Origin: Branchiostoma lanceolatum
Taxonomy: Eukaryota; Chordata; Leptocardii; Amphioxiformes; Branchiostomatidae
Length of the DNA stretch: 64,000 bases
Direction of reading: 5' to 3'
NCBI RefSeq assembly: GCF_035083965.1
Contig: NC_089726.1
Coordinates: 25,280,559-25,344,558 of the forward strand
Both the position numbers and the translations under genes were made by a program. The notes beneath the pieces were generated by a model, which was given only the letters and a program-made list of their open reading frames with translations, did no database searches and was not told where the DNA came from. Below, piece after piece: positions 10,836 to 21,650 of this stretch; within the stretch, counting starts at the first letter, position 1; each line of letters starts with the position of its first letter.

Positions 10836-13206
10836 CACTGCACGAAATGTCCTGGTTTCCTGGCGAATCCGACGGATCCGGAATCGGGCCTAATGGCGTT
10901 TCCGAGCGAATCCGGACAAATCCCAGTTCACTGATCAGATACCGAGGTGCCCAGATATCCGACCAACGTCGTCGCCGTAATCCTCTGGATCCGTGATGCC
11001 CCTCGGATACCCAGAGATATTTGCACGGATCACGCGTTTTTTTTTGTTTTTTTTTTGGTTTTTTTTTGGTCTTTTTTTTTTTAATATTTGGAATGTTCGG
11101 ATTGTTTGTATGTCGGTAGTTGCTTCAGATCCTGACGAATAAACGCACACGGCACGGCATGATCTCAGATCCTGACGAATCCAGCAGATCCGGAATCGCG
11201 CATCATAGCAGATACGAAACGTTTCCGTTCGGAAGCGATGCACCTCAAATCCGACAATTCCGGCGCCATATACGTCTGGATCCTTGATACGTTTCTGGTA
11301 CAAATACAATATTTACTCAGACTTTTATTATTTAATGTATTTGTCAATAAGTTAATGGTTCAGATTATTTGCAAGCCAGGAGCTGTCTCGGATCCTGGCG
11401 GATACGGAACCGGGTTCCCCGTCCGATATCCCACAAGACACTGCGTGTCATGACGTGAGGTGGGCGAGAGAAACGTTTTTTCGGTGAACAGCACAGACAA
11501 GAACGGCGTTTCATCACTCTCTGTGCTTAACATGGCATCGCCAGAGTCTACCATGGTCGACCAGTGATTTTTGAGGGGCTTAAGAGTCGAAGGAATTCGT
11601 TGTAAACTCAGACGCACGGAATTGCGACGTTGTCTTCTTTGTGCATGCAATATTCGTCGCCCCCCTGTAAAGCCGGTAGGGAGTCGATTCATTATTTAGA
11701 GGGACTGCCCTTTGGTAAGTACAAATTGGAAAATTCCTGTTTATAACTAGTTTTATCGTCAGTTATCCTCCTATTGTGGCTTGACATATCATCTCATTCG
11801 CATGACCATAATCATTCTCCAGCCGACCTGTCCTGCTACACCGTTAGGATCTAGGAGATTTATAACTTTCAATTTGTTCATTTTTGCCAATGGTCAACAA
11901 ACATTTGTGTCTGGTTAACGTTTCAGATACAAAATAACAAACAGTTGAGGGAAACATAATTAAAGATATCCTGTAATTGAAGAGAAGAAAATGTTATAAA
12001 TATTTGTCAAACAAAGCCAAAGGTCCCAAAGTTTGTGGATAGTGAGCTAGAACTTTTGTGGAAGCAGAAGTTTTTTTCAGTGATTATTGCATTCAGCTAT
12101 AGTTGTGCATGTTTGATCAATATCATATTCAAGTTATAAATATAAGTTTTACGTATTCAATTCAACGATGCCAGATTCATTCATTCTTTTTACAAATGTG
12201 ATTATGTGATATTTTTAATATTTGTCATTGTTGCCCTTAATATAAATGTCCAGTACAGTGAGCATAAACAGACACTTCCTTCACAAATGCAGCACAAGCA
12301 ATCAGCTGTCAGATGCGCAGCTGCTGAGTACCTCAGGTTCCTTCGGTAAGGCTAAATTCCATCATCGGTACATTTGTTTGTCAGGTGCTGTGATGAAACG
12401 AAGCCTATCGCAGTTATGTCAAATTCATATGACATGTTTCTTAAATATGTGAATTGATATTTATTCATCATTTGCTTTTATCATATAGGAACTAGCATCA
12501 CAAGATGGACTCTAAGCTAGGTCCACCATGCGGATACAGAAGAAATCAGCCTTGCCTGTACCTTACCTAGAGTGCATGGAAGAAGTGAACTCAGATGTAG
12601 TCAGAGATTGTAGGAAGTCTGTACGTTGAATCTGTCTGTATCCATGGCAAATACATACTGTACGTATCTGTCAGTATCTGTGGCAATTTCGTGCAATGTA
12701 CGGCCCCGTACCTTATTTTCGGATTCCACCGGAAATATTCCCGATCACGGTGCGCGTTAGGCCAAAGGTCACCATTACAGTCATGCGCAGAGGGTCCATT
12801 TTAATGGCATGGAAATGGCCTTGTACATGCTTGTTAAAAGTAGCTGTAGGAGGCCTCTTTGTTGGAAGGTCTTGTGAGAGGGGGTCAAAGGTCATCTCGC
12901 CATGTTTTGATAGAATTTCACCAGTTTGCGCCGGTGGAAAATCGGCGAAACTCATTAGATTGACATTTTAGAGGTCAGACTACGCTGCCAATGTGAGTTT
13001 TCCATGATCTAAACTTCAGGTAGGTGACTTTTAACAGCCTTTTTCTTATATGTTCACCATTGGAAGTCTAGGGGCCCGTGAATGGTGGATTTCAGCCGTT
13101 AGTCTGATCCGTCACGTTGCATCCGTCTATATTCGCCAGTATCTGACAAAAATAGAGAAAAATCCTTGTGCGTATCCACCGGGATCTGAGGCCATTTCGT
13201 GCAGTG
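10836..13206 (+). mobile_element. CACTA-like element, copy A (about 2.4 kb)
   Basis: It begins CACTGCACGAAATG (10836) and ends CATTTCGTGCAGTG (13206), giving inverted ends of the CACTG type. Left subterminal repeats (10836-11460) are rich in GGATCC-type words. The right ones (about 12610-13206) are rich in CTGTCAGTATC/GGATAC-type words. The middle (11460-12607) matches the four-exon-like module of copy C on the plus strand; its exon-1 donor is at 11714 and exon 2 starts at 11927. Compared with C, the exon 2 donor is lost and about 600 bp between exon 4 and the right repeats is deleted. Flanking triplets GGA and ATT do not match, so the copy may be rearranged. Confidence 0.65.
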
Positions 13207-15276
13207 ATTGTAAATAGCATAGAGTTCAAATTAGCTAGAAACAGGAATTTTTAGTTTGTTCTTACCAAAGGTCAGTCCTTCTAAATGATGAATTGACTCC
13301 CTGCCAGCTGTACAATGGGGAGGGGTGCGACAAATATTACGAAAAATCGTTTAGCTGGGAGCTATCCTTTTTTTCTTCCTTCTCAGATAGGAGGATTGGC
13401 TTCCTGCTGATTTTTAGGTATTTGCTTAAACCTGCTTAGTGGGACCATTTAAGCAACCGTTTAAGCAAACTTAGCTTAAATCTTAACTTTTACAATACTA
13501 TTAAGCATCGTAATCTTTACTTAAATCTAGAGACATAAGCCGCATTAAGCCTCCGTAAACCGTACGTAGTGGCACTCATTTAAGCGACGTTTTAGCACGG
13601 TGCAATCAGCTTAAAAACAAATTTTGGTCGTCGTTAATCTGTTGTAAAAATCTATTTGCACCGCGCATGGGCACCAATGCCGGATAACTGCACCATTTTT
13701 TTTCAAAAACCCTCGACAAGTTAACTGAAAAAGTGCGCTAAAATCGGCAAACGCGGTACAAATGAGCCGATACCTGCCGGTGTAAAGGCGCAATACCGCC
13801 AATATGTTTAAAACTGTTTTGAGTAACAAAAGAAGGCGATCTCCATTGACAGTTACGTTGATATGAATCGTATGGGAGGTCCCGGGTGGGTCACACGTAA
13901 TCAGTAACCAAGTTTTAGTTTCAATTCCTAGTTTCTTGGCGGTACATGACTTACGTAAATCGACAACTGCACTCTACGTAATGTAACACAGAAACTGTTA
14001 TCCCATGAGTGGCATGACGATGTTTCAGAATGCCTCCCCTGTAACATTACGTAAGTTGTAATGCGGTAGATCGCATGGAAAAATGAAAGAATGCAAAATC
14101 AAAGCAGGTTCGTAGTCATTTCTTTATTTTCAGCAAAGGGTCAATACATCAAATTAATAACTGAATAATTTCGTCTGTTTTCTTTGTGCTAGTGTTTCTG
14201 ACTAACAATACACCCACTCGCCCATGGTGGTGCGGTCCAGCTGGGCATTTCGCATAATTGCACCAGCCGGATAATTGCACCAAAAACGCTGACAAATGAG
14301 TGGTGCAGTTAAGCGGATTCCATTGTACAGGGTTTCCTCCCTCCGTAACAAAACAAACTATGATCTAGAATACACATCTCTGTCTGTCCATTTGCATCGA
14401 CGCCAACGTCGCGTCCTCCAAGTGAAAAAAGGCATTGTCTAAGTACAAACGTCGTGTCATACATTCTATTCTAACGGATAATAAAGGCATTTCCTTTATC
14501 AATTCATTGTTACCCTTTGTTATGTACATCGAACAAACAGAATGCCTAAAATGTGGTCGTCGGTTTGTGAAAGCCGCTCAATTTTTATGTAATTTCGTGA
14601 TTATTTTGACTGCGTTTTTTTTTTTTACTTAGACACAGGATTTGATTTGATTTCATTGATTTTGTTTTGTATTCGACTCAGTGTTGCATACTATAGGTTA
14701 TGTATACAACAAAGGTCTTTATTTATTTATTATTAGCACCTGGTAACTTACCTTTTGCCATGTGTAAGCATGTCGATTTCAATTGTCAGAAGAAGAGTTT
14801 CCCACGCCGTCTTGCTGAGATCTCTCCTCTATGCACTCCACGTTCTGGCGAAGTTGTGTATGTTCTGCCCTGCGTTGCGTTTGTATCTAAAGCGTTACCT
14901 TCTCCTAACTCAAGTTCGGTCGTAATTATGGTTTTACTGACACAATGTACGTCAGGGCTTACCTTTCAATGATATATGTTTGACATTTGATGAGGAAACA
15001 ACATGGATTTAACCAAGGAAGTTAAAAGAAAAGGTATACACCGAAACTGATAATTCTGTACGAATAAAAAATATCTTCCAACAATGACGTCTACTAAAGC
15101 ATGAATCAGACAGAAGCAGCCGATAGTATCAATTTTCCCACTGTGATCAAGTAGATTAAAATAGACTTTTAACCGCCTTGGTTTGACATCATTACGTCAA
15201 CTTTGTGTTACGAACTTACTCATCAATCCCTAGCGCAATATTTGACTTCTCAGTGGCTACTTTGAATCTATTACCA
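13207..15276. other. Intergenic; Tigger/pogo-like remnants and AT-rich repeats
   Basis: No gene is supported. 13420-13610 carries many TTTAAGC/GCTTAA words, also present in the 122-bp repeat at 21404-21650. 14240-14330, read on the minus strand, starts ACAATGGAATCCGCTTAACT, which resembles pogo/Tigger-type termini. A related GGATAACTGCACC word sits at about 13680. 14940-15240 is one copy of a diverged repeat whose second copy is split across 16005-17068. Confidence 0.4.
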
Positions 15277-15482
15277 AAGCCCCCCTCTCACTGGACCCGC
15301 GGCACTCATCGAATGTCATCGACAAAAAACGAATCCTTTTAAGCTTTGTGTTTTTATTGTATTTTGGGTCATGCTTATACGTTTTGAATGATTCCATTAT
15401 AAAGTGAAGAGTAACACAAATCCAGTTTAGGACGCTGCGACGCCGCCAGCGTGCCGTGGGTCCAGTGAGAAGGGCGCTTTAT
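15277..15482. mobile_element. Small TIR element (MITE), about 205 bp
   Basis: The left end has TCTCACTGGACCCGCGGCAC. The right end, in reverse complement, has TCTCACTGGACCCACGGCAC. These are imperfect inverted repeats of about 25 bp around an AT-rich centre. I found no clear target duplication and no coding capacity. Confidence 0.5.
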
Positions 15483-16096
15483 CATACGGTTCAACAAGTA
15501 CAAGATACAGTATCATGTAAGGTAAACAAGAACGGCAAAGGTGAGTCACTGATTAAGTTGCATCTGACGTCGACTACAGCAGTATCCACGATAGAACACA
15601 GTTCATGGGGAGCAATGCGCTTGCAAGTAAAGCAACTGGATTTCTTGTGAATTTCAGTGTTGAGATTGGGTCCAACTTTTTCACCGAGTTTATTAACCCT
15701 TCATTGCTTATTTGTTGAAAGTTGTGTTGGAGCTGGTGGGTTGTATTTCTATTTTATACTTCTAATTTATAATATAATACCTAACACTTGCAATATGCTT
15801 TGAAAATGTGAACCCCAACACCACTGACCCACGGTTTCAATTCTTAGAAATGCAGCAAATAGAGTTCAAATTAACAAACTAATGTCTAATTAGCAAATTA
15901 CTAGTACTCTTGAAAATTGGGGATAGTACGCAGATTGTGTAATTGTTTCAGCAAAACTCTGGGGGAATTTTTTTTTTTTCATTTGCCACCAAACATCGCG
16001 TCCCAGAGTAAACAATGACAGTATCTACAAATGACATCAGGACTTACCTTTCAAGATCTTTCAATAATAGATCTATACGTTTGACGTTTTAGGAAA

Positions 16097-16110
16097 TAGC
16101 AAGAATTAAA
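16097..16110 (+). repeat. Left copy of 14-bp target site duplication
   Basis: TAGCAAGAATTAAA here is repeated exactly at 16826-16839, bracketing the Penelope-like insertion. A duplication of this length fits target-primed reverse transcription rather than cut-and-paste transposition. Confidence 0.8.
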
Positions 16111-16188
16111 ACGTTGATGAAGGTTAGACATCCAGGTAATAAGATATGCCAAAAAAATTACTCAAGCAACTGGATAAGATTTTGAAAC

Positions 16189-16232
16189 AGTCAGACGTTT
16201 CAGACAGTATCCACTGTCTTTCGTCAGTGACT
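16189..16232 (-). ncRNA. Hammerhead ribozyme motif (type I layout), minus strand
   Basis: Read on the minus strand: AGTCA (helix I), CTGACGA core, one extra A, AGACAGT-GGAT-ACTGTCT (helix II), GAAA core, then CGTC with the predicted cut after C16194, then TGACT, which pairs with AGTCA. All conserved core bases of a hammerhead (CUGANGA and GAAA) are present. Helix III is only AC/GU with no loop, as in hammerheads thought to work as dimers. One unpaired A precedes helix II. Confidence 0.72.
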
Positions 16233-16447
16233 AACGATAGGACTGAGAACACCAGGTTTTATACCAAAACTCTGAATAGATATGTTAATGAGGTAAAGAC
16301 AATTTAGGATGTCTTGAAGTAGTCTTTAAAAAGAAGATTAATTCAAGACAAAGTTTATGCCAATAGTTCAATTAGCTACTGTTGTTCTAGTACAGTAACT
16401 AAATGTTGCTTGTCCGGGAGTGGGGGGTGGTGGGCAGTGCATTATCC

Positions 16448-16603
16448 CAAGCAATATATGAGAGGATGTACAACCCCGCCCTCAACAGGAAAGGGGGTCT
16501 ACGCGTTCAACTTTCAGGCACCTGGGATAATGCACTGCCCACCACCCCCACCCCCGGACAAGCAACATTTAGTTACTGTACTAGAACAACAATAGCTAAT
16601 TGA
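16448..16603 (+). pseudogene. C-terminal scrap of a Penelope-like ORF
   Basis: The frame encodes QAIYERMYNPALNRKGG and continues to TWDNALP, with a stop TGA at 16601-16603. AI..R...P.LNR..G followed by a W-D/N motif resembles the end of the GIY-YIG endonuclease region that closes Penelope-like proteins. Only about 50 codons remain, and roughly the last 20 overlap the inverted arm. It is a truncated remnant, not a working gene. Confidence 0.6.
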
Positions 16604-16738
16604 ACTATTGGCATCAACTTTGTCTTGAATTTATCTTCTTTTTAAAGACTACTTCAAGACATCCTAAATTGTCTTTACCTCATTAACATATCTATTCAGA
16701 GTTTTGGTATAAAACCTGGTGTTCTCAGTCCTATCGTT

Positions 16739-16782
16739 AGTCACTGACGAAAGACAGTGGATACTGTCTGAAACGTCTGACT
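16739..16782 (+). ncRNA. Hammerhead ribozyme motif (type I layout), plus strand
   Basis: AGTCA 16739-16743, CTGACGA 16744-16750, an extra A at 16751, helix II strands 16752-16758 and 16763-16769 around loop GGAT, GAAA 16770-16773, CGTC 16774-16777 and TGACT 16778-16782. The last segment pairs fully with the first. The predicted cleavage is after C16777. It is the exact counterpart of the minus-strand motif at 16189-16232, so both are intact in this insertion. The ACGT around the cut is self-complementary, which would let two molecules build helix III together. Confidence 0.75.
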
Positions 16783-17068
16783 GTTTCAAAATCTTATCCA
16801 GTTGCTTGAGTAATTATTTTTGGCGTAGCAAGAATTAAACTTTAGAAGAAATGTATACAACGAAACTGATAATTACATACCGAGGAAAAGCTTGCAACAA
16901 CGCCGTCTGCTAAGGCATGGATCGGATAGAAATGGTCGATAGTTTCTATTTTCCCTCTTGAACAAAAAGCGTAAAAATATATTTTCGACCTCCTTGCTTT
17001 GACATCGTATGTCTTTCTCTTTCCATTTGGTGGTACGAACTTTCTCATCATTCCTTCCCTAGCACGAG

Positions 17069-18355
17069 ATACCACTTACAACAGTCGAGCTGATTGAAAG
17101 AAAGACGAACGCTTTCGTTCGTAAGTGGTTAGGAGTGCCAAGATGCCTTTCAAGCGTTGCACAGGTAGGACACAACAAGCTCAGCCTCCCGTTTGTCTCA
17201 GTTACAGATGAGTTCAAACTAGAGAAGGTGAGACTTGCACTGGAGCTTCAGGGGTCAAGAGACAACTCAGTCAGAGCAGCCTACAAAGAACAGAAGACAG
17301 GCAGGAAGTGGAGAGTAGGCGAGGTGATAGAACAGGACGTCAGTAGACTGAGACACAAGGACATTGTCGGAGCTGTGCAGTATGGAAGACAAGGGCTAGG
17401 TTGGGGTGGAAAAACCCAGCGTTGGGAGCGAGCAAACCCCAAAGAGAGGAAACAGCTGGTAGTGGAAGAAGTTAAGAGAATGGAAAACGAGAAGAGGAGA
17501 GTGACAGCAGTAAGCCAGAAACAACAAGGTGCATGGGTTAACTGGGAGGAAGCCATAGACAGGAGATTATCGTGGAAAGATCTGTGGGAGGTCCAAGGCT
17601 GCAGCTTAAGTTTCTTGCTAAGAGCAGTATACGATGTTCTCCCTTGTCCACAGAACTTGAGCAGGTGGTTCGGGAAGGAGGAGTGCTGCCAACTGTGTGG
17701 AAAGGAGAAAGCGAACCTCAAGCACATCCTGTCAGCATGTACTACTGCCCTTAAGCAGGGGAGATACACGTGGAGGCACAACAACGCACTAAGAGTGCTT
17801 GCAGTAGCGTTAGAAGAAGAAAGAAGGAAAACAAGAGTAGAAGAGTCAGCCAAGGCCCAGAAGAAGGTCATATCGTTTGTTAAACAGGGGCAAAAAGTGG
17901 TGCCAGGGACCAAGAGCAAACAAACAGGTGGCATTCTGAATAAGGGTCAATTGAAGATGTCAGTAGACCTGGACACTCGTTTATGTTTCCCCAGGCACAT
18001 CTGCGAGACAACGCTGAGACCTGACCTAGTGCTATGGTCTGAGGAAGCAAAAGCTGTCATCATTGTAGAGCTGACTGTGCCATGGGAAGAAAACATCCAG
18101 GCAGCATTCGAAAGGAAGAAACTCAAATACCTCAACCTTAAAGAACAGTGTGAAATGAAGGGTTGGAGGACGTTGCTTTACCCGGTGGAAGTAGGGTGCA
18201 GAGGGATCGCAGGAACTTCGCTAGCCAGGTTGTGCAGGGACTTAGCCGTTGGAAAGAAAGTAATGAAGAAAATGGCAGAGGAGGTGGAAAAGTCTAGCTT
18301 TTGGCTATGGACCAGGAGAAGGGAAAAAGCCTGGGGTAAGAAGATGACATCATAA
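17069..18355 (+). mobile_element. 5'-truncated LINE with CCHC finger and restriction-like endonuclease (R2/NeSL/HERO type)
   Basis: The open frame runs from about 17063 to the stop at 18353-18355. It enters in the post-RT region with AFVRKWLGVPRCLSS, the KWLGLPRC-like box of these LINEs. It then shows a zinc knuckle CCQLCGKE...LKHILSAC followed by GRYTWRHN, and the endonuclease core RPDLVLW, an Ile/Val-rich strand ending VELTVPWEE and a lysine at KLKY. These are the PD...E...K residues of the restriction-like nuclease. The reverse transcriptase itself is missing, which is typical 5' truncation during retrotransposition. The frame is intact for over 400 codons with no stop or frameshift, so the insertion is fairly young. 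The 5' junction lies at about 17069, where similarity to the host repeat (14940-15240) ends. Open frames on the opposite strand are shadows. Confidence 0.85.
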
Positions 18356-18540
18356 GTGCAAGAGTCTAAAGGAGCAGCAGTGAGGCAGGGTGGAGACGTC
18401 CTCCCTGTCGTCCCCCCCATCCCGAGGGCGTACCAGAGTACGAGGGATGAAACGCCCAATAAAGGAGGGGCCTCTGGCTGATGATTACTGTTGGTCTCCG
18501 TGGTGCTGAAAAGCACGTCAGTGGCAAGAGCTACTTAGCA
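18356..18540 (+). other. 3' untranslated tail of the LINE
   Basis: This is GC-rich sequence directly after the LINE stop, including an AATAAAGG word near 18460. It ends near CTTAGCAGG (about 18540), where composition changes. I could not place a target duplication or poly-A tail, so the 3' border is approximate. Confidence 0.45.
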
Positions 18541-19079
18541 GGTGAATTTTTCATTCTGTATGTTCCAATGGCCCTAGCACAAAGAATGAAATCTAAATGC
18601 TATCATTTCTTCATTCCCTACATCATCTCTACATACTAGTATGACAAATCAAGTGTGCATGTGTTTTCTCCCAAAGCAACTATAAAAACGCCACAGCCGG
18701 TACATTATGCACGACCTATACATCGCATGTGTCCAATGAAAAATCTACAACCTCGAAAACGGGAGAATTTTCAAAACTTATACATCGTACCTGCAGCTGT
18801 CCACGTATGAAAAATATTTACGCCCAACACATTTTGAATTTCCAAAACTAATACTAGAACATCAAAATAGTCCGCGTATGAAAATCTGTCCAAAGATCGT
18901 CTTAGCGGAAGGAATACACGCAGTCTGTTTACCGTAACATAGTCCGTAACGGCCCGGGCTTAAAATTGTAGCCGCCTATTAATATGCGTCTATTAATTTT
19001 ACAAAAGTTGACTTACAAAATGAAGTCCAGTAAATGATCACGTATGAAATTTCATACGTCGCCCACAGCTGAACCGACC
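18541..19079. other. Intergenic, no gene seen
   Basis: No coding exon is supported here. Short words such as CGTATGAAA recur and foreshadow the satellite block that follows. Confidence 0.4.
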
Positions 19080-19400
19080 GTACCCACCGAACAGACGTAC
19101 AAAATGTACGCCGAGCGAACGTACCAAATTTTCGCGGTCCGCCGAGCGAACGTACCAAATGTTCCCGGCCGCGTAACAAACTACCCACCGAACAGACGTA
19201 CAAAATGTACGCCGAGCGAACGTACCAAATTTTCGTGGTCCGCCGAGCGAACGTACCAAATGTTCCCGGCCACGTAACAAACTGCCAACCTAACAGACGT
19301 ACAAAATGTTGCCGGCCCGCACGAAATTTTGCCGGTCACGTAACAAACCGCCCACCGAGGAGGCATACGAAATTTTGCCAGCCGCCCACTGCGCCGCCAG
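19080..19400. repeat. Tandem repeat, 101-bp period, about three units
   Basis: ACAGACGTACAAAATGT starts near 19091, 19192 and 19293, an exact spacing of 101 bp twice. Units one and two are almost identical; the third is degenerate. The array is built from shorter words (CGAACGTACCAAAT, CCGGCC.CGTAACAAAC). Frames in it are open only because of the repeat and do not look coding. Confidence 0.85.
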
Positions 19401-19489
19401 GATTTGGTACGCAACGGCAGTTTCATACGCGTATGAATTTTATCCGCGTATGAAACCGACGTATGAAACGCCGATTTTTGACCCTGAGT

Positions 19490-21400
19490 GCAAACTGAAA
19501 ACAATTGCAAGCGGCGAGTGCACACGACTCGCGGGAAAAAGTGCTTGCGTTTAAACCTTTCAAAGTATACCAGAATTAGCAAAAAAATATCTAGACCTTC
19601 AGAAATAACACTGAGTTTTTTGAAAGTGTGGTGTGTTTGTTGACTAAATTGTTGTTCACTTTGGCCGAAACGATACTGCCGCATTTCAAATCCTTTGGTA
19701 TGCATGCTGTGCGCGTTCAGAGGAACTTTTGTGCGATACTTGTACACGATTTGATGGTTGCTTGTTCCTATCTCGAGTTGAATAAACCACACACGCTTTG
19801 CCAGATTGGCAATGTTAAGACAAAATAAATGTTACGTTAGGATATGAGACTTAGGTTGAGAGTTTTTACAGAGCGGGCGCAATGTTTGTAAGAACACGGA
19901 AACTGTTCGTGCAAGAATTTTGTCTCCCTGAAAACAAGCGGCGATCGAGTGCCCACGGCTCGCGGGAAAAAGTGCTTGCTTTAAAACCTTTCAAAGTACA
20001 CCAGCAAGCCATTTAGAAACAACCCGCAGTAAACTGAGGTTTTTGAACGTGTGATGTGTTACGTTGTCGACTAAATTGTTGTTCACATTTGCCATAACGA
20101 CACCGCCGCATCTTCAAATCCTTTTGTATTCATGCTGTGCGCGTTCAGAGGAACTTTTGTGCGATACTTGTACACAATTTGATTGTTGCTTGTTCCTATC
20201 TCGAGTTGAATAAACCACACACGCTTTGCCAGATTGGCAATGCTAAGACAAAATAAATGTATCGTAAGGATATAAGACTTAGGTTCAGAGTTTTTACAGA
20301 GCGGGCGCAATTTTTATTAGAAAACGGAGACTGTTCGTGCAAGAATTTTGTCTCCCTGAAAACAAACGGCGATCAAGGGCACACTGCTCGCGGGAAAAAG
20401 TGCTTGCGTTTAAACCTTTCAAAGTACGCCAGGGAGACCTTGAGAAAAACCAGTAGTATACTGAGGTTTTTGAAAGTTTGATGTGTTACATTTGCTGACT
20501 AAATTGTTGTTCACATTTGCCAAAACGACACTGCCGCATTTTCAAACCCGTCGGTATGCATGCTGTTCGCGTTCAGAGGAACGTTTGTGCGATACTTGTA
20601 CACAATTTGATGGTTGCTTGTTCCTATCTCGAGTTGAATAAACAACACACGCTTTACCCGATTTGCAATGTTAAGAGAAAATAAATGTAACGTTAGGATA
20701 TAAGACTAAGGTTTAGGGTTTTTACAGAGCGGGCGCAATGCTTACAAGAACACGGGAACTGTTCGTGCGACAATTTTGTCTCACTGAAAACAATAGGCGA
20801 GTGCACAAGGCTCGCGGGAAAAAAGTGGTTGTGTTTAAACTTTTCAAACTACACCAGCAAGACATTTAGAAACAACCCATAGTATACTGGCACAGAGGTT
20901 TTTGAAAGTTGTCTGTGTTGCATTTGTCCACTAAATTGTTGTTCACATTGGCCAAAACGACACGAACGCATTTTCAAATCCGTTGGCATCTATGCTGTGC
21001 GTGTTTGGTTGAACTTTCGTGCGATACTTGTATACAATTTGATGGTTGCTTAATCCTATCTCCAGTTAAATTAACCCGACACGTTTTACTAGATTGGTAA
21101 TAAGACAAAATGAATGTAACGTTAGGATATAAGACTTAGGTTTAGGGTTTTTACAGAGCGGGCGTAATGTTTATAAGAACACGGGAACTATCCGTGCAAT
21201 GATTTTATCTCGTTCTATAATGCTTACGTTTAAACCTTTCAAAGTACACCAGAAAGACCTTAAGAAATGAACCGCAGTACACTGAGGTTTTGAAAGTGTG
21301 ATGTGTTACATTTGTCGTCTAAATTGTTGTTCACTTTTTGCCAAAACGACACCACCGCATTTTCAAATCTGTTGGCATTTTTGCTGTGCGCATACCATGG
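19490..21400. repeat. Satellite-like tandem array, 428-bp period, about 4.4 units
   Basis: The marker GAGCGGGCG occurs near 19871, 20299, 20727 and 21156, spacings of 428, 428 and 429 bp. Each unit also holds CTCGCGGGAAAAAGTG, a TTAAACCTTTCAAAGTA block, GACTAAATTGTTGTTCAC and TATCTCGAGTTGAATAAAC. Divergence rises towards the right end. It starts and ends mid-unit, as expected for an array shaped by unequal exchange. Confidence 0.88.
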
Positions 21401-21403
21401 AAC

Positions 21404-21650
21404 ATTATATCTAATGCATACTTAAGCGACATTAAAGATTAAGTAAAGATATGTACATTTTTAAGTTGACTTTACGCTGTTCGTAAAGATGATGTAAAGA
21501 TATGCTGTACGCATGTAGGGGGGCATTAGATTTAATGCACCCTTAAGCGACATTTCAGATTATGTAAAGATATATACATTTTTAAGTTGACTTTACGCTG
21601 TTCGTAAATATAGTGTACAGATGGACCCATAGTTGTGGCATTTAATACGT
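21404..21650. repeat. Two-unit tandem repeat, 122-bp period
   Basis: CTTAAGCGACATT starts near 21421 and 21543. Both are followed by GATTA.GTAAAGATAT and TTTTTAAGTTGACTTTACGC. The TTTAAGC/GCTTAA vocabulary matches 13420-13610, suggesting a shared dispersed element. Confidence 0.75.

Larger units (their letters stand above)
16111..16825. mobile_element. Penelope-like element remnant in head-to-head inverted arrangement
   Basis: A 715-bp insertion flanked by a 14-bp duplication. Arms 16145-16449 and 16523-16826 are nearly perfect inverted copies. The 73-bp centre encodes the end of a Penelope-like ORF on the plus strand. Each arm holds a hammerhead ribozyme motif pointing outwards. Beyond the left arm, 16111-16144 is unpaired and continues the minus-strand copy past the point where the plus-strand copy stops. 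Established knowledge: Penelope-like elements often insert with partial or inverted extra copies (pseudo-LTRs), and hammerheads are known in those repeats. The element cannot code for a full protein. Confidence 0.78.

Noticed and set aside
17281-17934. 217-codon open frame on the minus strand
   Set aside because: It is the antisense shadow of the LINE endonuclease frame, whose motifs are clear on the plus strand.
19181-19792. 203-codon minus-strand frame
   Set aside because: It spans the 101-bp satellite and the first 428-bp unit; openness comes from repeat units.
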